A stretch of DNA of 64,000 nt from CAVQOB01 sp963714325. GTDB lineage: Bacteria; Pseudomonadota; Alphaproteobacteria; Rhizobiales; Hyphomicrobiaceae. The stretch spans positions 496,001-560,000 of the forward strand of contig CAVQOB010000008.1 of assembly GCA_963714325.1 (NCBI GenBank). The letters run 5' to 3'. How positions within the stretch are numbered: position 1 is the stretch's first letter; every line of letters starts with the position of its first letter. Shown one piece after another: positions 45,147 to 54,143 of this stretch. The position numbers and the translations under genes are program-made. The notes under the pieces were generated by a model that ran no database searches, had not been told where the DNA came from, and was given only the letters and a program-made list of their open reading frames with translations.

Positions 45147-46295
45147 TTACTGCGTGCCGAGCCGCCACGTCCCGTTCTGGTTGCGCATCGTCAAGCCTTG
45201 TTTGGCCAGGACGTCCGCCAGCTTCTGCGGCCCGCCCGGATAGCGCAGCGAAACGCGAGCGCCGCGGGCCGACAATCCGGCGACATCGACATCTTCGACG
45301 CCCTGCGTAGCGGCGAGCCGGCGGCTGAGGTCCTGCCATTCCGGCATGCCGCGGAATTCGATCGTGAGCTCGACGGCATCGCCGAGGCCCGACGACGCGG
45401 ACAGCCCGCCGTCGCGATTGCCGGATGCGCCGCTCGACCGCGCACTGATGGCTTTCCAGCGACCTTCGATGACGCCCAGGGAGACGACGGCGGCGAGTTC
45501 AAGGGCGTAGACGGGGTCGGTTGCGTCGACGCGATAGGCGCGCTTCCAGGCGATCGTTCCGGCGGCGTCGTGACCGATCAAAGTGACGGTCAGCCGCTTG
45601 GTCGCTGGATCAGGAGTCGCAATGGCCGCGATGATTTTGTCGGCGCCGGCGTAGGCCGCAGCAAGCGTGCGAATCATGGAGACGTCGCCGGCGGCGAGCG
45701 CTTTGGTGGTATCGGCGTGAACGTCGGCTTTCAGCATCTCGAGCTTGGCCGGCGTCAGAGTGTGATCGAGGTCGAGGGCCTTCCAGGCATCGGTCCAACC
45801 TTGGGCGCCACGGACGTCATTGAAAGCTGGCGGCAGGCCAGCGGCCTCCGGCATGCCGCGCCAAACCGGGACGAGGATTATCTTTGCGGCCTGCTGCTCG
45901 ACAAACGGCAACCCTTCGCGCTGCAGGAGATCGCGGACAGCCTGGGGCTGAAACGAGAAATCGAGATTGGCGATGTATTCGGTGGTCGAGTTGCGTTCCG
46001 AGCGCACTTGGACGCCATCGACCATGCTGGACGCGGCTGCCAGATTGAGCTTGCGCAGGCGGCCGTAGGCAGTCACCGGGACGAGGCGTTTGACCAGCGA
46101 GCGCAATGCCGCTTTCTGGCCATCGGCGAGCGCCTTGTCCTTGGCCGCCACAGCATCCTTGGCGCGGGCTTCGACGGGATAGTTGCCAACGGTGAAAATG
46201 TTGTCGGATGGCGCGGCAACGGCCATCGTCGTCGCGACGCCGGCGATTGCTATCGCTGCGATCGAAGCCGTTGTCAGGCGTCGCAAGAGTACCAC
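45147..46295 (-). CDS. DUF2066 exported protein
   Basis: The 382-residue protein has a signal peptide (ASIAAIAIAGVATTMAVAAP), then NYPVEARAKDAVAAKDKALA and a repeat-like alpha/beta domain, matching DUF2066. Members lie in the envelope, with unknown function. GTG 46295 follows GGGGAG at 9 nt. It is divergent from purM and upstream of the CDP-alcohol transferase, with which it probably forms an operon. Confidence 0.75.
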   Translation of the reverse strand: MVLLRRLTTASIAAIAIAGVATTMAVAAPSDNIFTVGNYPVEARAKDAVAAKDKALADGQKAALRSLVKRLVPVTAYGRLRKLNLAAASSMVDGVQVRSERNSTTEYIANLDFSFQPQAVRDLLQREGLPFVEQQAAKIILVPVWRGMPEAAGLPPAFNDVRGAQGWTDAWKALDLDHTLTPAKLEMLKADVHADTTKALAAGDVSMIRTLAAAYAGADKIIAAIATPDPATKRLTVTLIGHDAAGTIAWKRAYRVDATDPVYALELAAVVSLGVIEGRWKAISARSSGASGNRDGGLSASSGLGDAVELTIEFRGMPEWQDLSRRLAATQGVEDVDVAGLSARGARVSLRYPGGPQKLADVLAKQGLTMRNQNGTWRLGTQ

Positions 46296-46568
46296 TCGGT
46301 CATTCTCCCCTTGGCAAAATCGCTGGCCTGCAACCCACGGGTTGCCGATCAGCGTCCAACTCTGCTATTGCGCCCTTGCTATTCCAGCTGCCCGCCAACG
46401 GCAAGTTGCGTCAAATTAAACGTCGATCAGTCTGGCGAAATTCGGGCCGATCCTGCCTTGTACAAAGTCAGAATCTGATAGCTGTTTTGCCCACCGCTTG
46501 ATTTGCCTTCGCCCGGACGCGATCGCCGGGCATTCGATGTCCAAACCTGATCGAAAGGTCAACGAACG

Positions 46569-47717
46569 ATGCCCGCCGATACGCCCAAACGCAATCGTAC
46601 TATCAGCTATCGTGATTCGGGCGTTGATATCGATGCCGGCAACGCGCTGGTGCAGGCGATCAAGCCGCTGGTGAAGGCGACGCGGCGACGCGGCGCGGAC
46701 GCTGACCTCGGCGGGTTCGGCGGGCTGTTCGACCTGAAGGCTGCCGGATTTCGCGATCCGATCCTGGTCGCGACCAATGACGGCGTCGGCACCAAGCTTA
46801 AGATCGCGATCGATACCGGCATGCACGACACGATCGGCATCGATCTCGTCGCCATGTGCGTCAATGATCTGGTCGTGCAGGGCGCCGAGCCGCTGTTCTT
46901 TCTCGACTATTTTGCGACGGGGAAACTTGACGTCGAGAGCGCGCGCCGGGTGATCGGCGGTATCGCAACTGGGTGCACAGAAGCAGGCTGCGCGCTGATC
47001 GGCGGCGAGACGGCCGAGATGCCCGGCATGTACCAGGGCAAGGACTACGATCTCGGCGGGTTCTCGGTCGGCGCCGTCGAGCGCGGCGAGATCCTCCCGC
47101 GCGGCGACATCAAGGCCGGCGATGTGCTGATCGGGCTTGCGTCATCGGGTGTGCATTCGAACGGCTATTCGCTGGTGCGCAAGCTGGTTGAGAATGAGGG
47201 TGTCGCCTGGGACGCGGCGGCGCCGTTTGCGAACGATCAGACATTCGCCGAGGCGCTGCTGACGCCGACGCGGATCTACGTGAAGCCCTTGCTGGCGGCC
47301 ATCCGCGCGACCGGCGGCGGCGGCGCGGAGGGTGCCATCAAGGGCCTTAGCCACATCACCGGCGGCGGGCTTTCCGAGAACATTCCGCGCGTCTTGCCGG
47401 CGGGGCTCGCCGCGCATGTCGAGCTGTCACGCTTCAAGATGCCAGCGGTATTCGGCTGGCTGCAGCGGGCTGGCAATCTCGATGATACCGAGATGCTCCG
47501 CACGTTCAACTGCGGGATTGGCATGGTGGTGATCGCGGATGCGGCGAAGGCCGATGCCGTGCTTTCGGCACTCATGGCAGCTGGCGAGCAACCCGTCGTC
47601 CTCGGCGCGGTTGAAGCGGGTCGCGGCGTCAAGTCAAGCGCCAAGGGCAAAGGTGAAGCCGAGGCCGTGCGCTACTCCGGTGCGCTGTCGCCGAAAACCC
47701 GGCAAGTGCTTGGGTAA
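46569..47717 (+). CDS. purM: Phosphoribosylformylglycinamidine cyclo-ligase PurM
   Basis: The 382-residue enzyme of the AIRS family shows ISYRDSGVDIDAGNALVQ. It also has ATNDGVGTKLKIAIDTGMHD, GGETAEMPGMYQGKDYDLGG and the late CGIGMVVIADAAKAD. It closes the imidazole ring in purine synthesis using ATP. purN, usually following it, is missing; instead a tRNA-Val lies 15 nt downstream on the opposite strand. The last 25 residues are a Lys/Ser/Ala tail. Confidence 0.94.
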   Translation: MPADTPKRNRTISYRDSGVDIDAGNALVQAIKPLVKATRRRGADADLGGFGGLFDLKAAGFRDPILVATNDGVGTKLKIAIDTGMHDTIGIDLVAMCVNDLVVQGAEPLFFLDYFATGKLDVESARRVIGGIATGCTEAGCALIGGETAEMPGMYQGKDYDLGGFSVGAVERGEILPRGDIKAGDVLIGLASSGVHSNGYSLVRKLVENEGVAWDAAAPFANDQTFAEALLTPTRIYVKPLLAAIRATGGGGAEGAIKGLSHITGGGLSENIPRVLPAGLAAHVELSRFKMPAVFGWLQRAGNLDDTEMLRTFNCGIGMVVIADAAKADAVLSALMAAGEQPVVLGAVEAGRGVKSSAKGKGEAEAVRYSGALSPKTRQVLG

Positions 47718-47731
47718 GTGCTTGATCGCGA

Positions 47732-47806
47732 TGGTGGGCGCTACAGGGATCGAACCTGTGACCCCTACCATGTCAAGGTAGTGCTCTACCGCTGAGCTAA
47801 GCGCCC
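47732..47806 (-). tRNA. tRNA-Val (GAC)
   Basis: Read on the minus strand, acceptor GGGCGCT pairs with AGCGCCC, then ACCA is encoded. The D arm (GCTCAGCGGTAGAGC), anticodon stem CTACC/GGTAG with loop TTGACAT (anticodon GAC), and T arm with GGTTCGATCC are all present. The 75 bases include the CCA end. Confidence 0.96.
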
Positions 47807-47842
47807 GGGTACGGCGGTCAACCGTACGCGTCATCGGGCAGT

Positions 47843-47871
47843 GCTATAGGGGAAATCCGGCAGGGTTGCAA
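47843..47871 (-). promoter_or_regulatory. Sigma-70-type promoter of tRNA-Val
   Basis: On the minus strand, TTGCAA (47871-47866) and TATAGC (47848-47843) are separated by exactly 17 bp. The predicted start lies about 30 nt before the tRNA 5' end. Confidence 0.55.
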
Positions 47872-48053
47872 GGCTAGGAAATTGAGCCCGAACAATGGCC
47901 GCGGAGAATGGGCCGAGACGACGGGTCGGCTGGCCGCTCGCCGCCGCGAGCAGGACACGGACTTGTGTGCTGGCGCGTGTGCCGGCTGGCACTTCTGCCG
48001 GTGTTGCCGACGTGTTAGGCGTTGGACATGCGGTGCTGTGGACAGGACGGACG

Positions 48054-48767
48054 ATGCGACGGAATGCCAGGATCGGGGTTGTCATTCCCGCGCTCAACGA
48101 GGAGCGGGCGATCGGCAACGTCGTGCGCGACATTCCAGCCTGGGTCGATGTAATCGTCGTCGCCGACAACGGCTCGCGCGACCGGACCGCTGAGATTGCG
48201 ACGGCCGCCGGCGCGGTGGTCGTACACGAAGCCGAGCGCGGCTATGGCGCGGCCTGCCTCGCGGGGATCGCCAGAGCGGGCGCTGTCGACATCGTGGTGT
48301 TTGTCGATGGCGACTATGCCGATCACGTCGAGGACATGGCGGGCGTCGTCGACCCGATCATCGACCATGCGCAGGATTTCATGTTGGTGTCCCGCGCACT
48401 TGGCGAGCGCGAGGCGGGTGCGCTGACGCCGCAACAGCGGTTCGGCAACTGGCTGGCGACTCGGTTGATCCAGCTGTTCTGGGGCGCGCGCTATACCGAT
48501 CTTGGTCCGTTCAGAGCGATTCGGCGAACGGCGCTCGAACAACTCAACATGTGCGACCGCAACTACGGCTGGACCGTCGAGATGCAGATCAAGGCGGCGG
48601 AAGCGGGCCTGAAGTTCGCCGAAGTGCCCGGCCGCTACCGGCGCCGCATTGGCGTTTCAAAAGTCTCAGGCACGGTCAAAGGCACGATCATGGCTGGATA
48701 CAAAATCCTGCTCATCATCGGCCGTCACGCTGTCCGCCGCCATCGGGCCGACCCCGCCCGCGCATGA
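48054..48767 (+). CDS. Family 2 glycosyltransferase
   Basis: The 237-residue GT-A protein has GVVIPALNEERAIGNVVRDI, then VIVVADNGSRDRTAE, the VFVDGDYADH metal-site region and CDRNYGWTVEMQIKAAEAGL. It resembles DPM/GtrB-type glycosyltransferases that act on prenyl-phosphate sugars but lacks membrane helices at its C-terminus. ATG 48054 begins the conserved part; an open frame to 47895 is not protein-like. Confidence 0.85.
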   Translation: MRRNARIGVVIPALNEERAIGNVVRDIPAWVDVIVVADNGSRDRTAEIATAAGAVVVHEAERGYGAACLAGIARAGAVDIVVFVDGDYADHVEDMAGVVDPIIDHAQDFMLVSRALGEREAGALTPQQRFGNWLATRLIQLFWGARYTDLGPFRAIRRTALEQLNMCDRNYGWTVEMQIKAAEAGLKFAEVPGRYRRRIGVSKVSGTVKGTIMAGYKILLIIGRHAVRRHRADPARA

Positions 48768-48844
48768 TGGCCGTCGTAAGCGGAGCCGGGCCTGACCATA
48801 TTGCCGGTGCTTCGGCAGACAGACGCCAGTGATCAACCGCGACG

Positions 48845-50341
48845 TCAGAAGCGAGCCATGCACGTCAGGTACATATCGCGATAGTAGGGCTCAAGGCGAG
48901 CGGCGCTGCGGTGGAGTGCGCGGCTGGCTTCAGCGAGTTTGGGTTCGAGTTCCCTGATTTCCGCGCGAATGACGCTCTCATCGATCTTGGTCATGCGGCG
49001 GTTCTCGACCACGATTTCACCGTCGACGATGGTGTGCACCACGGAGCTGCCGGTTTCCGTGTAGACCAGTTGACGGGGCGTATCGTTGCGCGGTGTAAAG
49101 GCCGGCGTGTCAAGATCGAGCAAAGCAATGTCGGCCACCGCACCTGGTTGCAGAATACCGATATCTCCATTGCGACGCATGGCCCGTGCGCCGCCGCGCC
49201 AGACGCAATCGAGCACCTCGTTCGCACTGGGCCAGCGTCGATAGTCGGCCTCAGCGAGGTTGTGCACGAGGCCGGCCATCTTCACGGCACCCCAAATATT
49301 ATGACTGTCGTCGCTGACCGCTTCATCGGTTCCAAGGCAGATTGGCACCCCAGCATCACGCAGTTTACGAAACGGCATGATGCCGCTGCCGAGACGCAGA
49401 TTGCAAACGGGATTGTGCGCGACTGTGCAGCCCGAGTTGGCCAGCAACTCGATATCGGCATCGTCGATCCAGATCGCATGGATGACCTGCATACGTTCAT
49501 CCAAAATGCCGGCATCATTTGCGTAGCGCACCAGTGACCGGCCGAACTTCTCGTCTCCGAGCACGCGCTGAACGCGCGTTTCAAGAATATGACAGAAGTA
49601 TGGGAGATCGTGCTGGCGCGACAGCCCCGAGAGCGACTGCAGATAGCTCATTGGCGCGCGTTGCGGCGCCGAACAGGACACGGCCGCCGAAATTCGTCCC
49701 TCGGCCGCACCATGCCAGGCCCGGATAAGGTGATCGTAGTGCTCAAGCATTCCCTGCGCGGTCTCGCGTGGCGCCTGTTCCATTTGACGCTTGATATCGA
49801 CAGGAAGCAGTTCAGCAAGGAAGGGGTACTTCTCGTACTCGACGAGCAAAGGCTGATCGAGCGCGACGGTCGCCCGCATGCCCGTATCACAATAGGCGCC
49901 ACAAATTGCATCGATTTCGGTCGTCGATGCGAGCGGCACAAAGAAGGCATCGTCGAGAACGGACGTAATGCCAAGCTTCAGCATCTCGATGGCGCCAATG
50001 ACCGTCCTCAGCCAGGTCATGCGTGAATCGCCAGCGGCCTGCGCGAGCGGCGGGACCTCGTAGAGCATGAAGACTTCGAGCGGCAGGCCTGGGATCGTGC
50101 CCCGCATGAAATTACCGGGCGAGTGCACGTGCGCGTTGATAAGGCCCGGAATGGCGAGCAGGCCGCGGGCATCGAGCCGCTTGCCGGAATAGCCCTGCAC
50201 GAGCCCACTGCCGATCGCTGAAATGCAGCCGTTTTCGATGAGGATATCGGCCGCGGGATGCTCGACACGGTTGGCGTCCCAGGTCAGAACGCGCGCGCCT
50301 TCAATCAGCAGAGACTTGGAGGCTGCAGCCGGATCTGCCAT
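48845..50341 (-). CDS. Amidohydrolase, TrzA/AtzB/cytosine-deaminase-like
   Basis: The 498-residue TIM-barrel hydrolase has HxH (NAHVHSPGN, His71 and His73), the later metal histidines in FCHILETR and IHAIWIDDAD, and the aspartate in LGTDEAVSDD. The set is complete for a mononuclear-zinc deaminase or amidase on N-heterocycles. It is 26 nt after the decarboxylase-like gene and ends the catabolic operon. The substrate is unknown. Confidence 0.85.
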   Translation of the reverse strand: MADPAAASKSLLIEGARVLTWDANRVEHPAADILIENGCISAIGSGLVQGYSGKRLDARGLLAIPGLINAHVHSPGNFMRGTIPGLPLEVFMLYEVPPLAQAAGDSRMTWLRTVIGAIEMLKLGITSVLDDAFFVPLASTTEIDAICGAYCDTGMRATVALDQPLLVEYEKYPFLAELLPVDIKRQMEQAPRETAQGMLEHYDHLIRAWHGAAEGRISAAVSCSAPQRAPMSYLQSLSGLSRQHDLPYFCHILETRVQRVLGDEKFGRSLVRYANDAGILDERMQVIHAIWIDDADIELLANSGCTVAHNPVCNLRLGSGIMPFRKLRDAGVPICLGTDEAVSDDSHNIWGAVKMAGLVHNLAEADYRRWPSANEVLDCVWRGGARAMRRNGDIGILQPGAVADIALLDLDTPAFTPRNDTPRQLVYTETGSSVVHTIVDGEIVVENRRMTKIDESVIRAEIRELEPKLAEASRALHRSAARLEPYYRDMYLTCMARF

Positions 50342-50367
50342 GGGTGCGTGACTCTAATCCATGTCTT

Positions 50368-51120
50368 CTAATTGCTGCGCGCGAAGAGGCTGCCCCATGC
50401 GGCGGCCCGCGTAACGTCAAGGCCGAGCATCTTCAAAGGGTGCCAGATGGCAAGCGCCGTCGAATCGTAGAACGCAATGCCGGTTTCGGCTTCCAGCTCG
50501 GCGGCCAGCGGCGCCGCGCAGAAATTCGTGCACCAGGCGATGATGGCATCCGGGCGAGCCCGTGCGACGTCGCGCGTCATGCGCCGGATCTCGTCCGAGC
50601 CAACGGCTGCATAGGCAAGATTATCGGCGATACCGGAGCACGCGTTGGCCACGATCGGGACGTTCTCACGCGCGAATGTGGTGATAATTTTCTGCTGGTA
50701 GGTCGGCATATAGGGGGAGACAAGGCCAAGCCGTCGTTGCCCGCGCTCCTTGAGCACATCAAGCAAAGCCAATGTCGATGTCGTGCACCGAAGGCCCGTC
50801 TCGTCGAACACGCGCCGGACCAACTCCCGATCCAGATCGAACGCAATACTGCCAGCCTTGCTCCCGCTCCACGAGATCAGTCCGGGAGCGGCATGCGAAA
50901 GCAGCCGCGCCGCTGAAAGCATCGAGTCCCAATCGTAGCCTGATGGAAAGGGATCCACGGAGCCGGTGACGCTCGTCCGCGAAAAATGGCAGGAGATTTC
51001 CGGAAACGCTTTGAGGATCGCGATCGTCACCTGTTCGACGATTGTGTTGCCTGAAGGAGTGATCACGCCGATGGCGTGTTGGGCCGGGATCAACAGCGCA
51101 CGCGAGTCGGCGCCTCTCAT
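50368..51120 (-). CDS. Asp/Glu racemase superfamily enzyme, arylmalonate-decarboxylase-like
   Basis: The 250-residue protein starts with the family element GVITPSGNTIVEQVT. Where maleate isomerases and racemases carry the first catalytic Cys, it reads LISWSGSKAGS. The second site has cysteines (IIAWCTNFCAAPLAAEL, Cys197 and Cys201). Loss of the first Cys with retention of the second is the arylmalonate decarboxylase pattern, so decarboxylase-type chemistry is plausible. It starts 2 nt after dctM. Confidence 0.75.
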   Translation of the reverse strand: MRGADSRALLIPAQHAIGVITPSGNTIVEQVTIAILKAFPEISCHFSRTSVTGSVDPFPSGYDWDSMLSAARLLSHAAPGLISWSGSKAGSIAFDLDRELVRRVFDETGLRCTTSTLALLDVLKERGQRRLGLVSPYMPTYQQKIITTFARENVPIVANACSGIADNLAYAAVGSDEIRRMTRDVARARPDAIIAWCTNFCAAPLAAELEAETGIAFYDSTALAIWHPLKMLGLDVTRAAAWGSLFARSN

Positions 51121-51122
51121 CG

Positions 51123-52403
51123 TCAGTATCCCAACGTACGCGGCAACCACGTCACCAGCGGCGGAAACAGCATGCAGAGCACCAGGATGCCGTATTGAAC
51201 CCAGACGAAAGGCCAAACCTCCTTCATGAAAGGCTTGGTCTCAACATTCGTCACGCCCTGGACCACCATGAGTACGACCGCCACCGGCGGCGTGAGCATG
51301 CCGATCACCAAATTGTAGACGAACAAGAAGCCGAACAACAGCGGGTCAATGCCAAATGACATGGCGATCGGATGAAACAGCGGTACAAGCATGATGTAGG
51401 CCGCATTCGATTCCATGAAGGTGCCGACGATAAACAACATCACCATGACGATGACGTTGAAGACCAACGGGTTCGACGTCAGAGCTTTCACCAACTGAGC
51501 GAGCTGCTGGGGCAACTGATCGATGGTGAAGAGAAACGAAATCGTTGAAGCAAAGCAGATCATCGCTCCAACGACCGCCGATGTCACAGCCGAGCGCAGG
51601 ATCGCCTGCGGTAAATCCGAAAGCTTCAGCTTCTTAGTGATGAAAAGCCCAATGAGCAGCGCATAGATGACGGCAATCGCCGAGCCTTCCGTTGCGGTAA
51701 AAGCCCCGAATGTAATGCCGCCGATGACGATGACCGGCATCATGACAATGATCAAAGAACGCTTCGTCTGATACAGGATGTTGCGCACGCTGATCGCATC
51801 GCCGGTGAGCGGGTAACCGCGCTTGTGCGCCACGTAGCTGCAATAGCCCATCATCGCCGCTGCGAGCAGCAGGCCGGGGATCACACCCGCCATGAACAGG
51901 CCACCAATAGAAACAGATGGCCCAGCCATGATCGCGTAGACGATCATCGCGCCGCTCGGCGGAATGATCGGACCGAGATTGGCTGCCGCAGCGATCACAG
52001 CGGCGCCGAACGGCAAACCATATGCTTTCTTGAGAGCCGGTGCCAAAGTACCGCTGAGCGCACTGGCGTCCGCGACCGCAGCGCCCGAAACTGTGGAAAG
52101 CCCGGCAGCAGCGACAATGGTGACATGCGCCAAACCGCCTCGAACGCGCCCGATGAAGGCATTGGCGAACTCGATCAGTCGAGACATGATCTCGGCCTTG
52201 ATCATGAGCTCGCCAGCGAGCATGAAGAATGGAATCGACATCAGCGGGAAGGAATTGACCGCGTGCATCATGCGCTGTGGCATCATATTGAGGTCAATGC
52301 CGGCGACGAGCAGCCCGATAATCGACGCCAAGCCGAGCGCGAAGGCGATCGGCATCCCGAGCAGGGCCGCCGCGAAGAACGCCACCATGATCAGGTAGCT
52401 CAT
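51123..52403 (-). CDS. dctM: TRAP transporter large permease DctM
   Basis: The 426-residue protein has about 12 helices and the family hallmark NSFPLMSIPFFMLAGELMI, then AAANLGPIIPPSGAMIVYAI. It moves substrate with sodium in complex with DctQ, fed by DctP. Its start overlaps the dctQ stop by 4 nt, and it is directly followed by the decarboxylase-like gene, which supports an import-and-degrade operon. Confidence 0.9.
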   Translation of the reverse strand: MSYLIMVAFFAAALLGMPIAFALGLASIIGLLVAGIDLNMMPQRMMHAVNSFPLMSIPFFMLAGELMIKAEIMSRLIEFANAFIGRVRGGLAHVTIVAAAGLSTVSGAAVADASALSGTLAPALKKAYGLPFGAAVIAAAANLGPIIPPSGAMIVYAIMAGPSVSIGGLFMAGVIPGLLLAAAMMGYCSYVAHKRGYPLTGDAISVRNILYQTKRSLIIVMMPVIVIGGITFGAFTATEGSAIAVIYALLIGLFITKKLKLSDLPQAILRSAVTSAVVGAMICFASTISFLFTIDQLPQQLAQLVKALTSNPLVFNVIVMVMLFIVGTFMESNAAYIMLVPLFHPIAMSFGIDPLLFGFLFVYNLVIGMLTPPVAVVLMVVQGVTNVETKPFMKEVWPFVWVQYGILVLCMLFPPLVTWLPRTLGY

Positions 52404-52939
52404 TCAATGATCCCTTCCCGGCGCGGCTCCGTCGTCGCCATCACGTAGATCAGGTGCGGAATGGTGTAGCCGCAGCCAATGGCAACCGCCAGAAAGAATA
52501 GGCCGCCGCTCAGCCCGACCGATGGGATGGTTTCATCCCAGTTATCCATGGTGAGCTTGATCGATTCCCAAGTGATCAACGCCATCATCATCACCGCCGG
52601 CAAGCACATGGCGCGATAGAGGCGATCCCTCGCGGCCGGCGATACGTTCGTCACCAACAACTCCATCACGATGTGGCCACCACTTCGCAGCGCGAGTGGT
52701 ATCGCGATAAAAATCGTCCAGACGAAGCACAGACGCGAAAGCTCCTCGGCCCAGTCCCACGAGCTATTGAGCACGTAGCGTGTAAACACCTGACCTGACA
52801 CGATGCCGATCATGAGCGTCATGATCGCAATGATCGTCCATTCGAGCAATCGGTCACACAGTGCCAGCACCGCTTTGAATGTACCGAGGAATCCAGACGG
52901 GGATACTGGCTCACCACCCTGATTGACGTTCGGGTTCAC
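52400..52939 (-). CDS. dctQ: TRAP transporter small permease DctQ
   Basis: The 179-residue protein has four helices and the family-like motif NSSWDWAEELSRLCFVWTIF. It begins with GTG 52939, one base after the dctP stop, and overlaps dctM. With DctM it forms the membrane unit of the importer. Confidence 0.88.
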   Translation of the reverse strand: MNPNVNQGGEPVSPSGFLGTFKAVLALCDRLLEWTIIAIMTLMIGIVSGQVFTRYVLNSSWDWAEELSRLCFVWTIFIAIPLALRSGGHIVMELLVTNVSPAARDRLYRAMCLPAVMMMALITWESIKLTMDNWDETIPSVGLSGGLFFLAVAIGCGYTIPHLIYVMATTEPRREGIIE

Positions 52940-52940
52940 A

Positions 52941-53927
52941 TCAACTCGCTTTTTTGACCTCTTCCAGCACCTTCTCTATCAACTCTTTTCCGATCCGCTT
53001 CTTCAAGTCCTCAATAACGCCAGATGTCGCCGCGCGCATCTGCTGAACCACCGCCGGAGACACCTCGTTGTACTCCATCCCCTTCTTTTTCAAGTCCTCC
53101 AACGCTTCAAGATCTGCTTTAGCCGCGACCGAACGCTGCTGGGTAACCGCAGCCTGCATGGCCTTGCGGACCGCGTCGCGAATGTCTGGTGCCATGGCGT
53201 CAATTTGCTTCTTGTTAGCGACGACCGCGATGAAATCAAAGAAGTGATCGGTCTTGGTCAGGTACTTTTGTACTTCGAAGTAGCGCGAGGTTTGGATGTT
53301 GATAAACGGGTTCTCCTGGCCGTCAACGACGCCCTGCTGCATGGCCGAGTAAAGCTCTTTGACGTCCATGGCGACTGCGTTCGCACCAAGCGCGCGGAAC
53401 GACGCAAGATGCGTCTCGTTCGGTTGTAGGCGGATCTTCAGGCCCTTGAAGTCGTCGATTGTCTTGATCGGACGCTTACTATTGGTCACCTGCCGCGAGC
53501 CGAGCTCCATGAAGCCGAGCAGACCAAAGCCTTTTTCGCCGAGCTTCTGATCGAGCAGTTGCCCAACCGGTCCGTCGATCACCTTGAACGCAGCTTCCCT
53601 GCTCGGGAAAATGAATGGCAGGCTGACCGCCTCAAGTTCGGGCACCGTGCGAGACAGGAATGCCATGCCGACCCAAGTGGCGAACACCGTCCCGGCGCGC
53701 GTCCCATCCACGTTTTCTTTTGCGCCGCCGAGCTGCATGTTGTCGAAGATATCGACGCTCACTTTGTTGCCAGTGAGTTTCTCAACCTCGGACTTGAACA
53801 GCAGCATTGCTTGACTGCTCGGATGCTCCTTAGCAAAATTGCCGACGATCCGCAGCTTCTCCTGCGCAACGGTGGGCGTGATCAGAACGAACGACAAAGC
53901 CGCCGCCATGAGTGAGCGAATACGCAT
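52941..53927 (-). CDS. dctP: TRAP substrate-binding protein DctP
   Basis: The 328-residue protein has a signal peptide (MAAALSFVLITPTVAQ) and the DctP pattern: NFAKEHPSSQAMLLFKSEVE, then TWVGMAFLSRTVPELEAVSL. The arginine of the carboxylate site lies in GLKIRLQPNETHLASF, and DGQENPFINIQTSRYFEVQ follows. This suggests a carboxylate-bearing substrate. GGGGGA lies before ATG 53927. It leads the catabolic operon and is divergent from the deacetylase gene. Confidence 0.9.
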   Translation of the reverse strand: MRIRSLMAAALSFVLITPTVAQEKLRIVGNFAKEHPSSQAMLLFKSEVEKLTGNKVSVDIFDNMQLGGAKENVDGTRAGTVFATWVGMAFLSRTVPELEAVSLPFIFPSREAAFKVIDGPVGQLLDQKLGEKGFGLLGFMELGSRQVTNSKRPIKTIDDFKGLKIRLQPNETHLASFRALGANAVAMDVKELYSAMQQGVVDGQENPFINIQTSRYFEVQKYLTKTDHFFDFIAVVANKKQIDAMAPDIRDAVRKAMQAAVTQQRSVAAKADLEALEDLKKKGMEYNEVSPAVVQQMRAATSGVIEDLKKRIGKELIEKVLEEVKKAS

Positions 53928-54143
53928 CAAGTCCCCCTTGAATTTGCGACCGATGGGCGCAAAAAACATGTCACACCGCGCGATTTTACACGTTCTCGGT
54001 GTGTTGGGAAGTTCAAATAATAGGCAGGTTCTCAAACCCATTGCCCACGCATTGCGCTGCAGGAGCGCGCTTGACGGACTTTGCACATCACTTAAACTTT
54101 CGCGAGCAATCATATTCACCGCTGGTTTGGAACAGGCCCTCGA

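Noticed and set aside
53928..54143. An operator between dctP and the deacetylase gene
   Set aside because: No convincing palindrome was seen in the 216-bp divergent region, and no regulator gene is in the cluster.
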